Shown piece after piece: positions 35,948-45,219 of a stretch of 64,000 nt of DNA. The notes beneath the pieces were generated by a model. The model did no database searches, was not told the origin of the DNA, and saw nothing but the letters and a program-made list of their open reading frames with translations. The stretch is taken from contig NZ_CP169217.1 of NCBI RefSeq assembly GCF_041897535.1, forward strand, positions 3,596,001 through 3,660,000. Direction: 5' to 3'. The stretch's first letter is position 1. Each line of letters starts with the position of its first letter. This DNA is from Methylomicrobium lacus_A. Its GTDB lineage: Bacteria > Pseudomonadota > Gammaproteobacteria > Methylococcales > Methylomonadaceae. Both the position numbers and the translations under genes were made by a program.

Positions 35948-36664
35948 TTAATTTGCTGTTTTTGCATCGGCTGTAGCGGTTTGTACGCCGGCCAGCGGCG
36001 CCAGGTATTCGATGACATTGCCGCCCCAAACGCCCCAGACGGTCGAGGCCGCGATCAGCAGGCTCAGGATCAGCGGCAGGGCGCCGGCGGTTTGGGGAAC
36101 TGCCGGAACCAGGGTCTGCGGCAGTTGTTTTTTGCCGGTCAGCATCGGCAGGATCAGGTTCGTTTTTTTGACGCGCTGATAGAACAGGATCGCGGTGATG
36201 TGCAGGCCAACGATGACGATCAGCCCATTCACGATCTTGATATGCCAGCCGCTCAGTTTGTCGCTGAAGTCCTTGTCGATCAGGTGGAACAGCGGTCCCT
36301 CGAACGCGATGTCGTCGTTCGCGAACAAGCCGGTGCCGGCCAGTGCGGCAAGGATGCCGAGCAAGGCCAGTACCGCCAGCGCGCCGAGCGGATTGTGGCC
36401 GGCGCCTTGCCAGCGGCCTCTCAGGTAGGCGATCAGCCGCGGCAGGGTAGGGAAGAAGTCGCTGAAGCGGGCGTGCCGGCTGCCGACGAAGCCCCAGAGC
36501 AGACGGAACACCAGGAGGCCGAGCACCATGCTGCCGCAGCGTCCGTGCCAGTCGGTCCATTCGCCGCCGGCCTTGCCGCTGGCGTAGGCGCCGACGACCG
36601 ACGCGACCAGCAGCCAGTGAAACAGCCTCAACGGCCAATCCCAGATTTGCGCTTCGATTTTCAT
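35948..36664 (-). CDS. Cytochrome b561-type membrane protein
   Basis: 238 residues. Four to five membrane helices carry haem-ligand His: WDWPLRLFHWLLVASVVGAY (His 16), DWHGRCGSMVLGLLVFRLLW (His 40), GWHIKIVNGLIVIVGLHITAILF (two His) and a last helix near 205-225. This is the bacterial di-haem cytochrome b561 (COG3658) pattern; such proteins pass electrons across the inner membrane to periplasmic c-type cytochromes. The cytochrome c' downstream is its likely partner. The C-terminus is short and polar. Confidence 0.88.
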   Translation of the reverse strand: MKIEAQIWDWPLRLFHWLLVASVVGAYASGKAGGEWTDWHGRCGSMVLGLLVFRLLWGFVGSRHARFSDFFPTLPRLIAYLRGRWQGAGHNPLGALAVLALLGILAALAGTGLFANDDIAFEGPLFHLIDKDFSDKLSGWHIKIVNGLIVIVGLHITAILFYQRVKKTNLILPMLTGKKQLPQTLVPAVPQTAGALPLILSLLIAASTVWGVWGGNVIEYLAPLAGVQTATADAKTAN

Positions 36665-36683
36665 GACATCCTCCCGTGCCGGA

Positions 36684-37574
36684 TTAGCCGCGTAAATGTT
36701 TGTTGAAGAAAGTGAGGGTTCGGTCCCAGGCCAGCTTCGCGGCCGCCGCGTCGTAACGCGGGGTGGTATCGTTATTGAAGCCGTGTTGCACGCCCGGGTA
36801 AACGAAGGCTTCGTAGCTCACGCCGGCCTTCTTCAAGGCCGCTTCATAAGCCGGCCAGCCGGCATTGATGCGGTCGTCGGCGCCGGCATAATGCAGCAAC
36901 AGCGGCGCCTTGATTTTGGCGGTTTCTTCCGCCGACGGCTGCGCGCCGTAGAAAGGGACGCCGGCCGCCAGGTCGGGCAGTTGGGTGGCCAGGTAGTTGA
37001 CGATGCCGCCGCCGTAGCAGAAACCGACCGCGCCGACCTTGCCGTTGCCTTCCGGCAGTTTTTTCAGTTCCTGCGCCGCCGCCAGGAAATCGGCCTGGAT
37101 CTTGCTTTTGTCCAGGTTTTTGAACAGTTCCCGCGCCTTGTCTTCGTCGCCGGGATAACCGCCCAGCGTGAACAACGCATCCGGTGCGAAGGCGATGAAG
37201 TTGTCCAGCGCCAGCCGGCGGGTGATGTCTTCGATATGCGGATTCAGTCCCCGGTTTTCGTGGATCACCAGCACGACCGGCAGTTTGCCTTCGGCCTTGG
37301 CCGGCTGGGCCAGATAGCCGCGGATCTTGCCGTTGCCGAGCGGGGAGGGGTATTCGACGAAGTGAGTCACGATGCGCGGATCGTTTCCGGGCACTTGCTC
37401 TGCGTGGGCGAAGCGCGGATTCAACGCTTCCAGCAGCGCCTCGGCGCTCAAGCCCAGGAGGGCGTACTTCGGAACTGAAGCTAAAAAATCCCGGCGCGAG
37501 ATGTCGCCGTGAACGTACTTGTCGAACAGTTTTAGCGCTTCCGGGTGGAAGTCGTTGGCTGTTTTGCGCGCCAT
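36684..37574 (-). CDS. Dienelactone hydrolase family protein, Tat-exported
   Basis: 296 residues. A twin-arginine motif SRRDFLAS (near 26-33), followed by a hydrophobic stretch ending in RFAHA, indicates folded export by the Tat pathway. The catalytic domain has the dienelactone hydrolase triad: nucleophile Cys in GAVGFCYGGG, Asp in GADDRI and His in VQHGFNND. Natural substrates of exported members are not known. It ends 20 bp before the cytochrome b561 start, so the genes probably form one transcript. The upstream side holds a mobile-element-like repeat (37612-37790). Confidence 0.88.
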   Translation of the reverse strand: MARKTANDFHPEALKLFDKYVHGDISRRDFLASVPKYALLGLSAEALLEALNPRFAHAEQVPGNDPRIVTHFVEYPSPLGNGKIRGYLAQPAKAEGKLPVVLVIHENRGLNPHIEDITRRLALDNFIAFAPDALFTLGGYPGDEDKARELFKNLDKSKIQADFLAAAQELKKLPEGNGKVGAVGFCYGGGIVNYLATQLPDLAAGVPFYGAQPSAEETAKIKAPLLLHYAGADDRINAGWPAYEAALKKAGVSYEAFVYPGVQHGFNNDTTPRYDAAAAKLAWDRTLTFFNKHLRG

Positions 37575-37611
37575 GAAAATCTCCTTGAATATTAAATGAG
37601 TCGGATCACTG

Positions 37612-37790
37612 TCATTAAGGATTCGCTCGAAATTAACTTCCCGAAACTTGCCCTCATCGTTCCCACGCCCTGCGTGGGAATGCCGCCTGAACCGCTCCTG
37701 CGGTTCGGGACGCAGAGCGTCCTTTAGCGGGTTCCCACGCAGAGCGTGGGAACCATAAGCGGAAGTTATTTTTGAGCGAATCCTTAATGA
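37612..37790. repeat. MITE-like element with 30-bp terminal inverted repeats and internal palindromes
   Basis: The left end (37612-37641, TCATTAAGGATTCGCTCGA...) is repeated inverted at 37761-37790 with about 27 of 30 bases matching. Inside lie three hairpins: GTTCCCACGC...GCGTGGGAA (37659-37680), GAACCGC...GCGGTTC (37690-37707) and GTTCCCACGC...GCGTGGGAAC (37731-37753). It is 179 bp with no coding capacity, between divergent transcription units (the dienelactone hydrolase promoter side and the exbD end). It looks like a non-autonomous element or a composite of the REP-like palindromes seen elsewhere in the window. Confidence 0.7.
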
Positions 37791-37863
37791 TACTGATGAA
37801 TCGTATGGGACACTCCACGCGTACCCTTTACAGCGAAAAGGTACGCATAGCAGCGCCTTCGTT

Positions 37864-38270
37864 TCAACTCGGCGCGGTCAGAACCGACAGCTTGGTCACG
37901 CCGGCGCGTTCGATCGCCGCCATCACCTTCGCGACGACGCCGTATTGCACGCCGTCGTCGGCATTCAGATTCAACGCCAGCTCCGGGTTGGCCGCCTGCC
38001 GGGTTTTCAATTCGTTCTCGACCGCGTCGACCGCGATTTCGCGCTTGTCGATGAACACCTTGCCTTGCGCATCCACGCTCAGATAGACAGGGTCTTTTTC
38101 TTCCGGCGGTGCGGTTTCGGCGGTTTTCGGCAGATTCACATGCACCGCGTTGGTTAACAGGGGGGCGGTCACGATGAATACCACCAACAGCACCAGCATC
38201 ACATCGACCAGCGGCGTGACGTTGATTTCGCCCATCACGTCGCCGTCGTCTTCTTGAGTTTTAAAGGCCA

Positions 38271-38271
<1 letters not shown>
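37864..38271 (-). CDS. exbD: Biopolymer transport protein ExbD/TolR family
   Basis: 135 residues: a short cytoplasmic start (MAFKTQEDDGDVMGEINVTPLVDVML), one membrane helix carrying the essential Asp (INVTPLVDVMLVLLVVFIVTA, Asp near 22), and a periplasmic domain (about 45-135). It works with ExbB to energise TonB using the proton gradient. Its start codon overlaps the last base of the exbB stop (TAATG), giving coupling. Last gene of the tonB-exbB-exbD unit. Confidence 0.93.
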
Positions 38272-39041
<770 letters not shown>

Positions 39042-39051
39042 GGAAGTCTCC

Positions 39052-39876
39052 TTAGGATAAATTGAAATTGATTGGAACGGTAACCCAGCCGGCGATCGGG
39101 GTGTCGCCGCGCTTGGCCGGTACGAAAGACCATTGCCTGACGGTTTTCACCGCCGCATCGTCCAGCACCTTTTGGCCGCTGGACTTGATCACATTAATAC
39201 TGTCCGGTTTGCCGTTGGGTTGAACATGAACCTTCATCAGCACCTTGCCTTCCCAGCCTCTTTCCATAGCGACTTCAGGATATTCCGGGGCCGGGTTGTG
39301 CAGGTAGTCCGCTCCGGCGGTCGGCGCGGTAATCTTCTCCTGCACGACCGGCGCCGGCGGCGCGGGTGGGGCTGCTATCGGTGCGGGCGGCGCGTTGGAG
39401 ATCACCGGAGTCGGGTCCGGAATGGGGGCCTGTTCGACCACTTTCGGCGTCGGTTTCAGTTTCTGCGGCTTCGGCTTTAACGGCACGACTTTAGGTTTAA
39501 CTACCGGTGGCTTGGGCTTTGCGACTGGCGGTGGCGGGGCTACCGGCTTGGGCCTGGATAGGGTGATTTGGACTTTGGTCGGCAATGGCTTGGCCGGCTC
39601 GACGATCTCCTGCCCAAGCGAGGCGCCATCGAAACGCTGGACCACGCCGGTATGGATGGCGATCGACAGCAGCCCCAGCAACAGGTAGTCAAACGGCTTG
39701 CGGTCGCGGTTGTCGCCGGTGTATTTGAAATCGGCCAGCGCCGTAGCCAGCGGTGTCGTCGAAAAATTCGTGACCGACGGCGCGGCGGGTTTCAGCGCAG
39801 CAGCGCCGGCCGGCTCCCAATCCAGCGAGGGTGCGGGTGGTACGAATGGATTGTTAAATGCTAAAGGACTGCTCAT
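39052..39876 (-). CDS. tonB: TonB energy-transducing protein
   Basis: 274 residues. The membrane anchor lies unusually late (about 62-80, FDYLLLGLLSIAIHTGV), leaving about 60 cytoplasmic residues before it; most TonB proteins have their helix at the very N-terminus. A Pro/Lys-rich periplasmic spacer (about 105-185, many PKP and PPAP units) leads to the C-terminal TonB domain (about 190-274, PEYPEVAMERGWEGKVLMKVHV... and VKTVRQWSFVPA). It drives uptake through outer-membrane receptors. First gene of tonB-exbB-exbD; no Fur box was recognised upstream. Confidence 0.92.
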   Translation of the reverse strand: MSSPLAFNNPFVPPAPSLDWEPAGAAALKPAAPSVTNFSTTPLATALADFKYTGDNRDRKPFDYLLLGLLSIAIHTGVVQRFDGASLGQEIVEPAKPLPTKVQITLSRPKPVAPPPPVAKPKPPVVKPKVVPLKPKPQKLKPTPKVVEQAPIPDPTPVISNAPPAPIAAPPAPPAPVVQEKITAPTAGADYLHNPAPEYPEVAMERGWEGKVLMKVHVQPNGKPDSINVIKSSGQKVLDDAAVKTVRQWSFVPAKRGDTPIAGWVTVPINFNLS

Positions 39877-40428
39877 TGCGATGTTCCTCGTTTAAGTAAC
39901 TGTTGCACAGGGATTCGTCGGTTCCGATCGCCCCGATGTCCATCGGGCAGTAGCTCCCGGCTGAAGTCGATTCGGCTTGGCCGAATCCGCTGTGCAAACA
40001 CAAAATTAACAACGCCGTTTATCTATGTGCCTGTCGGTCTTGATTCGGGCGTTATGCGTAGAGTTAAAGCACGAGACGTGCCAGCTTGGGCATTGCGTTG
40101 GGTAGTGCGCTTTAGTAAATCTGTAATGTTTTGTTGTTTAAGGGGTTTTTTATGAGTGACGGGGTCTGTTGTGCTGCGTGCGGCTCAGCAGGATTGGGTT
40201 TTTTCGCTTTCGATGATATTAAACTGCTTGCTTAGCATCAGTTTTTCCCTAGCCGTTGCTGGCATGGTGTTGATAAATCAACATCATGGAATGGGCGGCG
40301 AATACGACTTACAGGCGAGTTCCAATGCGTTTAGCGTATTCAATTGAATACAAAGGGTATAGGAAACCCGGTGCCCTTCGGTTACACTCTGATTCCATTG
40401 GATTCTGACGGCCGGGCTAAGAGCCAAT
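39877..40428. other. Non-coding region upstream of tonB
   Basis: 552 bp. It holds a small palindrome (GATTCGGC...GCCGAATC near 39970) and AT-rich DNA that may carry the tonB promoter. Two short frames near 40152-40347 (27 and 63 codons) were considered; neither has family resemblance or a good ribosome site, so none is called. Confidence 0.45.
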
Positions 40429-40575
40429 GCCATTAAGTTAAGGATTGCCGGTTCCTTCTCCCTCCGGGAGAAGGCTAGGATGAGGGGATCAAAATAAAGT
40501 ATTTTTCCTTATTTTATTCCCCTCACCCCGACCATCTCCCGGTAGGAGAGGGCGTTTTGCCCTTAACTTAATGGC
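40429..40575. repeat. TIR element copy A1
   Basis: 147 bp bounded by perfect 15-bp inverted repeats (GCCATTAAGTTAAGG at 40429-40443, complement at 40561-40575). Inside are a CCTTCTCC...GGAGAAGG hairpin, the motif AAAATAAAGTATTTTTCC and CCCGGTAGGAGAGGG. It has no coding capacity. The copy at 47841-48065 has the same ends and inner motifs in the same orientation, so this is a dispersed repeat. Confidence 0.8.
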
Positions 40576-40820
40576 AGTGTCCTTCTCCCTCCGTACCCAT
40601 AGGGCATAAAGGAGAAGGCTGGAATGACGACAGCAAGGATGCAGGAGGTACGACCACAAGGAGGTGGGAGGTAGAATCGCGTACGGAACAGCGATCGAGA
40701 GCAATGCAGGAGCTATTGCCGAGGGGATCAAAATAAAGTATTTTTCCTTATTTTTGATCCTCCTCACCCCAACCCTCTCCAGCAGGAGAGGGCGCTTGCT
40801 TCTTAACTTAACGGCATTGG
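40576..40820. repeat. TIR element copy A2, adjoining A1
   Basis: A second, longer copy directly follows A1. It has the CCTTCTCCCTCCG start, AGGGCATAAAGGAGAAGG hairpin, the 24-base motif at 40701-40724, the AAAATAAAGTATTTTTCC motif again, and a right end CTTAACTTAACGGCA (one base different from A1). Its internal order matches the copy at 47841-48065 better than A1 does. It carries an extra roughly 40-bp stretch near 40650-40695. Confidence 0.7.
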
Positions 40821-41087
40821 GCCAGGAGCTACTTTGCGCACTGAAAGTCCAAAGCAGCTATCCACGGATTCCAAATTAGAATTTAACCTACTGGCTCAGA
40901 CCGACTCTAACCCGCCCTCCAAGGCAGTTTCTTGATGGGCTGGTTAGTTCTGGACAACAGACGATTGTTAAATGTATATCAGTCTATATGGCTGATAAAC
41001 TGTGATCGTTTATAGGGAAACCGTGAGTATATTGTTTAGAATTAGGCGATAATTGATGATGCATGGAAAAAATATAAATAAATTAAT

Positions 41088-41552
41088 ATGAAAATTCGCG
41101 TTATTATAAAAAGACTATCAAATCCTCGCATTAGAAGGCGATTGAAAATTGCTCTTTCTATTTTCTTTGGCGGTATTATGCTTGGTCTGATGTTTAAGGT
41201 TGTCTATGATATTGGTTATTTTGACGCGCAGTCACTTGAAAATGATAAAATTGCTGAGCTGCCTACTACGAATCCAGTGCTGACAATGGAATCTGCTCAG
41301 CATATCGTGTCTGGCGCGCTAAAAGAAGACCCTACTAACCCGAAAACAATTGTAGTTGAGATTGTTGATAACAATCGTAGACTTTCAACCATTATCATTG
41401 AAAGTAACAAGATAAAAAAAATTGCTCGGATTATAGATATGCATTTATTTTTTACCTGCGAGCTATTCAATGAAGAAGGTTATAATTTAAACGAAGGTAT
41501 TGAGCATCAATATAATATCAATCGTGATAATTTCAATCGTGGCGGTCAATGA
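41088..41552 (+). CDS. Hypothetical membrane-anchored protein in AT-rich DNA
   Basis: 154 residues. A basic N-terminus (MKIRVIIKRLSNPRIRRRLK) precedes one membrane helix (about 21-42), then a soluble, mostly polar region (about 45-154) ending in Asn-rich sequence. I do not recognise it. The gene and its surroundings are clearly more AT-rich than the neighbouring tonB or efflux genes and use A/T-ending codons, a sign of separate origin. It is preceded by AT-rich sequence with no strong ribosome site. It lies at the left end of the accessory island. Confidence 0.55.
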   Translation: MKIRVIIKRLSNPRIRRRLKIALSIFFGGIMLGLMFKVVYDIGYFDAQSLENDKIAELPTTNPVLTMESAQHIVSGALKEDPTNPKTIVVEIVDNNRRLSTIIIESNKIKKIARIIDMHLFFTCELFNEEGYNLNEGIEHQYNINRDNFNRGGQ

Positions 41553-41645
41553 TTGCTCCCAGCAGGGCTAGCCAGGCAATTGAAAAAAAACTTGTGGAAT
41601 CCAGAGAATCGTTCTAGATTTGACCGAGCAGAACACCTCAGCCCG

Positions 41646-41955
41646 GTAGGGTGCGCACCGCGCACCATTCAATAAATCCGAAAGCTAAATATCTATTCGG
41701 TTGCCAAAGTTTTTGTTGTGATTTGGCATCAAAAAAGGGGCGCAATGCGCCCCTTGGCTAGTTTGGTTGGTTGCTAAAGTGTCGTTATGCACAGATAACG
41801 GAAATTTCATATACACCCGGATAGATGTCTATACTTAACGCTAGGCTTTTTTTATGGAGAGAGCGATGTCTCAATAAGCAATGTACGCACCGCGTACCTT
41901 TTGAAGGCTTGGCTCATCGGAAAGCTTTGAAAATGGTACGCGGTGCGTACCCTAT
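41646..41955. repeat. Palindrome-bounded element just upstream of the three-gene membrane operon
   Basis: The segment at 41646-41666 (GTAGGGTGCGCACCGCGCACC with the 41935-41955 segment as its imperfect complement, 17 of 21) bounds about 310 bp. A third, exact 16-bp relation exists inside: GTACGCACCGCGTACC at 41883-41898 is the perfect complement of GGTACGCGGTGCGTAC at 41935-41950. The right end lies 29 bp before the start of the operon, so it may shape the promoter region of that operon. Confidence 0.55.
41735..41755. terminator. Perfect hairpin with flanking A-run
   Basis: AAGGGGCGCA at 41735-41744 pairs with TGCGCCCCTT at 41746-41755 (effective loop about 3-5 bases). A six-A run sits on its left, so on the minus strand it reads as a terminator with T-tract. 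On the plus strand it would follow the 41088-41552 gene by about 180 bp. Confidence 0.55.
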
Positions 41956-41983
41956 GCGGCTTACCCCAACCAAAGGATTCGCA

Positions 41984-43546
41984 ATGAGTAACGCATGTGA
42001 AAAAAACACTCCCGAACAAGACGATGAAATCATCAGAGATAAGGAGCGCATCACGGTTGCACTGTCCACTAGTGAAACCGTTGCGCGCTACGGCAACGCC
42101 AATGCGGAATACATAAAAGGCTATACGGGCATCGACAACGAAACCGGACAGCGTTTTGCCAAAGGTCTGAAGGACATCTCCGAAGGCAAGGTTCACCCGG
42201 ACTATGCCGAACGAAACATCAAGCAGCAGGCTGGCTTTTCGGCCGAAGTCGCTACCACTAGCCGTGACAATTCCGAAGCCATCATCAACGGCTCCAAAAT
42301 CCGAACAACGCGCAGTGATGATCTCCCGCAGTACGGAAAAAATCACAATATTGTAGATCGCGTACAAATTCTTGATGGAAATATCATCGAAGGCTCGCAA
42401 AGCCAGATGAAGTTTGTCGGCGACCGCAATGCTCTTTTCAAGAAAATCGCAGAAGATACTCAAAATGGCGACGGCGAATTTGCCCGCTATCGCGGCATCA
42501 AGCTGGAACTTCCGTCAGAACAGTACGGAGACGCCGCCGAATATTGCCGAAAGAAAGCACAGGAACTGCGGGATCAGGCTGAAATGGCAGCTGGGAAAGA
42601 TGCACCACCCGAAGTAGTCGAGCGGTTACGTAGGAATGCCGACAATTATGACCAACTTGCCGAAAATGTTTTCGACTCCGGCCTAACCACTGAAGACGCA
42701 ATCTTCTATCGCGAGCATCCCAAGATGGCCACTGCGCTGGACATCGCCCGTACCAGTCATCGCGCCGGAGTCGAAGGCGCGAAATATGGCGCGGTTATCG
42801 GCGGCGCCATCTCCCTACTGACCAATGCGTTCAGCGTGGCCCAGGAGAAGAAACAGTTCAGTGAAGCGGCTTTGGATGTCACGACGGATATTGCCAAGGC
42901 TGGCGCACTCGGTTATGGCACCGCCTTTGTCGGTTCGACGATCAAGAGTGGCCTGCAACAGTCGAGCAATCAGACCCTGCGCGTATTGGCCGGCACCAAT
43001 GCCCCGGCACTGGCCGTCAATATCTGTCTGTCGCTAGGCAATTCCGTCAAACGCTACGTCACCGGGGAAATCAGCGAAGCGCAACTTCTGAGCGAAGTAG
43101 GAGAAAAAGGTGCCGGTATGCTGTCCAGCAGCATGATGGCCGCACTGGGGCAACTGGCGATTCCCGTTCCCTTCGTCGGCGCTGCCATTGGCGGGATGAT
43201 CGGCTACACCCTTTCTTCTTTCTTTTATCAAAGCGCATTGGATGCTGCGCGTGGCGTGGAACTTTCCCGCCAGCAACTGGAGCGCATCAGAGCCATCGAA
43301 GCTGCCGCCCGTGACCGTATTGCCGCAGAGCAGGCAGCCTTGGATGCCTTCACCCGCCGTGAAATTCCGCAGTTACGCCAGGAAACCGAATGTCTGTTTG
43401 CCGTCGTGTCGAATGGTGCCAGCCATGTTGACGATCTGGCCGCCGCCATCAACGAATACGCCACCCTGCTGGGAAAAAAACTGCAATTCCAATCCATGTC
43501 GGAGTTTGAAGATTTCATGGACTCCGACCAACCCTTGGCCCTGTAA
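41984..43546 (+). CDS. Unrecognised glycine-zipper membrane protein, gene 1 of a three-gene operon
   Basis: 520 residues from the ATG at 41984, which follows AAAGGATT; the frame is open to 41825, but that part overlaps repeats. The N-terminal half (about 1-265) is polar with helical Ala/Arg/Glu stretches. The C-terminal half contains Gly/Ala-rich hydrophobic segments (about 270-300 GAKYGAVIGGAISLLTNAF, 310-335, 340-360 and 400-430 LGQLAIPVPFVGAAIGGMIGYTLSSFF), then a coiled-coil region (about 440-480, rich in Arg/Ala/Glu) and an acidic end. Glycine-zipper stretches insert in or perforate membranes in other families. I do not recognise the family. Two genes follow closely. Confidence 0.6.
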   Translation: MSNACEKNTPEQDDEIIRDKERITVALSTSETVARYGNANAEYIKGYTGIDNETGQRFAKGLKDISEGKVHPDYAERNIKQQAGFSAEVATTSRDNSEAIINGSKIRTTRSDDLPQYGKNHNIVDRVQILDGNIIEGSQSQMKFVGDRNALFKKIAEDTQNGDGEFARYRGIKLELPSEQYGDAAEYCRKKAQELRDQAEMAAGKDAPPEVVERLRRNADNYDQLAENVFDSGLTTEDAIFYREHPKMATALDIARTSHRAGVEGAKYGAVIGGAISLLTNAFSVAQEKKQFSEAALDVTTDIAKAGALGYGTAFVGSTIKSGLQQSSNQTLRVLAGTNAPALAVNICLSLGNSVKRYVTGEISEAQLLSEVGEKGAGMLSSSMMAALGQLAIPVPFVGAAIGGMIGYTLSSFFYQSALDAARGVELSRQQLERIRAIEAAARDRIAAEQAALDAFTRREIPQLRQETECLFAVVSNGASHVDDLAAAINEYATLLGKKLQFQSMSEFEDFMDSDQPLAL

Positions 43547-43568
43547 TCAGAAAGCGAGAAACCTGACC

Positions 43569-44132
43569 ATGCTCATCAAATTACTGCCGGAATCCGAAAA
43601 AGAGCTGCTGCTGGACTTGACCAAACTGCTGACACTTTCTGACAATCCATTACTCTGGGGAGGGAAACCCTCCGATGAACTAACGTCCAATTCCGACCTC
43701 ACTGACATCAGCATTCAGAAAGACGAACAGGAAGACGAACTGATCGCCGACTTCGAACGCTCTGCCGGGTTCAGCTCGTTCTGGTCGGCCAGAAAATCAG
43801 AACGAGTTGAACGGCAGTTGATAGAAGAGCTGAAAAAGCTCCCCATCAGCAAGATCGAGCAAGCAGAAAGCCGACTGCATGCTGCCACAACTGTCTTGAA
43901 AAAGCATCTCGAAGGAAAGAGTTTTAACTTTCCATCCACCGCCAGAATCATACTTTTCGAGCTGATTCTGGCAGCCCTGCGCGACGGCAACATTTCCAAC
44001 ATTGAACAGGCTCTGCTCAAAGAAGTGCAACTTCACTGCCAGCTGGAAGACTTCATCTTCGACGATCTGTTGGAACGCGCCGAAGCACTAAACAACGAAA
44101 TCAGCAAAACCATTTCCATCGTTCTAGAATAG
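43569..44132 (+). CDS. Small helical, possibly TerB-like protein, gene 2 of the three-gene operon
   Basis: 187 residues from the ATG at 43569, 22 bp after gene 1. It is entirely helical in appearance, without membrane segments. The C-terminal half (STARIILFELILAALRDGNISNIEQALLKEVQLHCQLEDFIFDDLLERAEAL) resembles TerB-like helical domains, in which an acidic helix pair follows an ILAALRDGxIS... turn. The N-terminal part (about 1-110) holds an acidic linker (KDEQEDELIADFE). TerB-like domains are associated with membrane-stress and phage-defence gene sets; the match here is by pattern only. It lies between two glycine-zipper proteins. Confidence 0.55.
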   Translation: MLIKLLPESEKELLLDLTKLLTLSDNPLLWGGKPSDELTSNSDLTDISIQKDEQEDELIADFERSAGFSSFWSARKSERVERQLIEELKKLPISKIEQAESRLHAATTVLKKHLEGKSFNFPSTARIILFELILAALRDGNISNIEQALLKEVQLHCQLEDFIFDDLLERAEALNNEISKTISIVLE

Positions 44133-44142
44133 GAGAAAACAC

Positions 44143-45171
44143 ATGCCCATTCCAATCCTTATCGCCGCAGCCGCAGCCGCAGCCGGACTCTACGGTGTTA
44201 CCAAAGGCGTCAGCGGTGCAATCGACCACAGCAACGCGAAAGACATGAACAATGATGCTGAGAGCATGGTCAATGCCGCCAACCGCAAGGTCGAACAGCA
44301 CCGCCAGTCCACCAACAAGACGCTGGAAGACTACGGACAACGCAAGCTGCGCGCCTTCAATGGCGTCGTGGCGGACTTCATCGACACCTTCGGTCGCCTG
44401 AAGAATGTCGAAGTGACGAATACTCCAGAGCTGGAAAAACTCAACGCAGGCGACTTCTCTACAACCACTTTGAATGGCCTGCGTCAGGATTATCAGGCAC
44501 TCAAGGATGCCGGACTTGGCTTGGGAGCCGGCATGGGTAGCGGGGCTGCACTGGCCTTCGGTGCCTACAATGGCACCATGCTGCTGGCAACCGCCAGCAC
44601 GGGTACCGCCATTTCCTCGCTCGGCGGCGTCGCGGCCACCAACGCGACACTGGCTTGGCTGGGCGGAGGCTCCCTGGCTGCCGGCGGCTACGGCATGGCC
44701 GGCGGCATGATGGTGTTGGGCGGTATCGTTGCCGGCCCTGCCCTGGCCATTTTCGGCCATATCCTGGGCAACAAGGGTGAGGAAGCACTGAACAATGCGC
44801 GCAGTAATCTGGAGCAGGCCAAAACTATTCGCGATCAGTCGGAACTGATGGCTGGCAAGCTTCAGGCCATTGAGCAGGTCACTTCGCTAGCAAACAGCAC
44901 CTTCTCCTATATCACCGCTCACTTGCGTCATGCAGTGCATGACATGAAAGCGGCGATCGAAAACCGTGGTGAAAACTTTCGGACGTTTTCTGATGAGGAC
45001 AAACAGACCGTACTCAGTTCGGTCAAATTCGCCCAACTGCTCAAGGCCATGATCGACACCCCGATCCTCGATCAGGATGGTAACCTGGTTCTGTCTACCG
45101 AGAAACGCATACAAGACATCGCGGCCGTGACGAACGGCCAGAAGCCTGCTCTGGACGCCTCTGCATCCTGA
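44143..45171 (+). CDS. Unrecognised glycine-zipper membrane protein, gene 3 of the three-gene operon
   Basis: 342 residues, 10 bp after gene 2, behind TAGGAGAAAAC. A short Ala-rich hydrophobic start (PIPILIAAAAAAAGLYGV) precedes a helical coiled-coil (about 35-120). A long glycine-zipper hydrophobic block (about 125-210) has repeated GxxxG (LGLGAGMGSGAALAFGAY, LGGGSLAAGGYGMAGG, MVLGGIVAGPALAIFGHI). A second coiled-coil (about 215-290) and a polar end follow. The coil-zipper-coil layout looks like a pore- or membrane-remodelling protein. No family recognised. A perfect hairpin separates it from the Cys-cluster gene. Confidence 0.6.
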   Translation: MPIPILIAAAAAAAGLYGVTKGVSGAIDHSNAKDMNNDAESMVNAANRKVEQHRQSTNKTLEDYGQRKLRAFNGVVADFIDTFGRLKNVEVTNTPELEKLNAGDFSTTTLNGLRQDYQALKDAGLGLGAGMGSGAALAFGAYNGTMLLATASTGTAISSLGGVAATNATLAWLGGGSLAAGGYGMAGGMMVLGGIVAGPALAIFGHILGNKGEEALNNARSNLEQAKTIRDQSELMAGKLQAIEQVTSLANSTFSYITAHLRHAVHDMKAAIENRGENFRTFSDEDKQTVLSSVKFAQLLKAMIDTPILDQDGNLVLSTEKRIQDIAAVTNGQKPALDASAS

Positions 45172-45178
45172 AAAGCCA

Positions 45179-45200
45179 GGCCCGCACTTTCGTGCGGGCC
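45179..45200 (+). terminator. Hairpin between the membrane operon and the Cys-cluster gene
   Basis: Perfect 8-bp GC stem (GGCCCGCA and its complement) with a six-base loop, starting eight bases after the stop of gene 3. It is not followed by a strong T-run, so it probably attenuates transcription into the next gene. Confidence 0.5.
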
Positions 45201-45219
45201 GCCTTCGCCCGTCACTACT

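Noticed and set aside
37612..37790. Possible CRISPR-like repeat array
   Set aside because: The palindromes differ in sequence and spacing; no regularly spaced direct repeats or cas genes are seen here or elsewhere in the window.
40152..40347. Overlapping 27- and 63-codon frames; the longer has one hydrophobic segment
   Set aside because: A single hydrophobic stretch is weak evidence; no good start context and the region is next to repeats.
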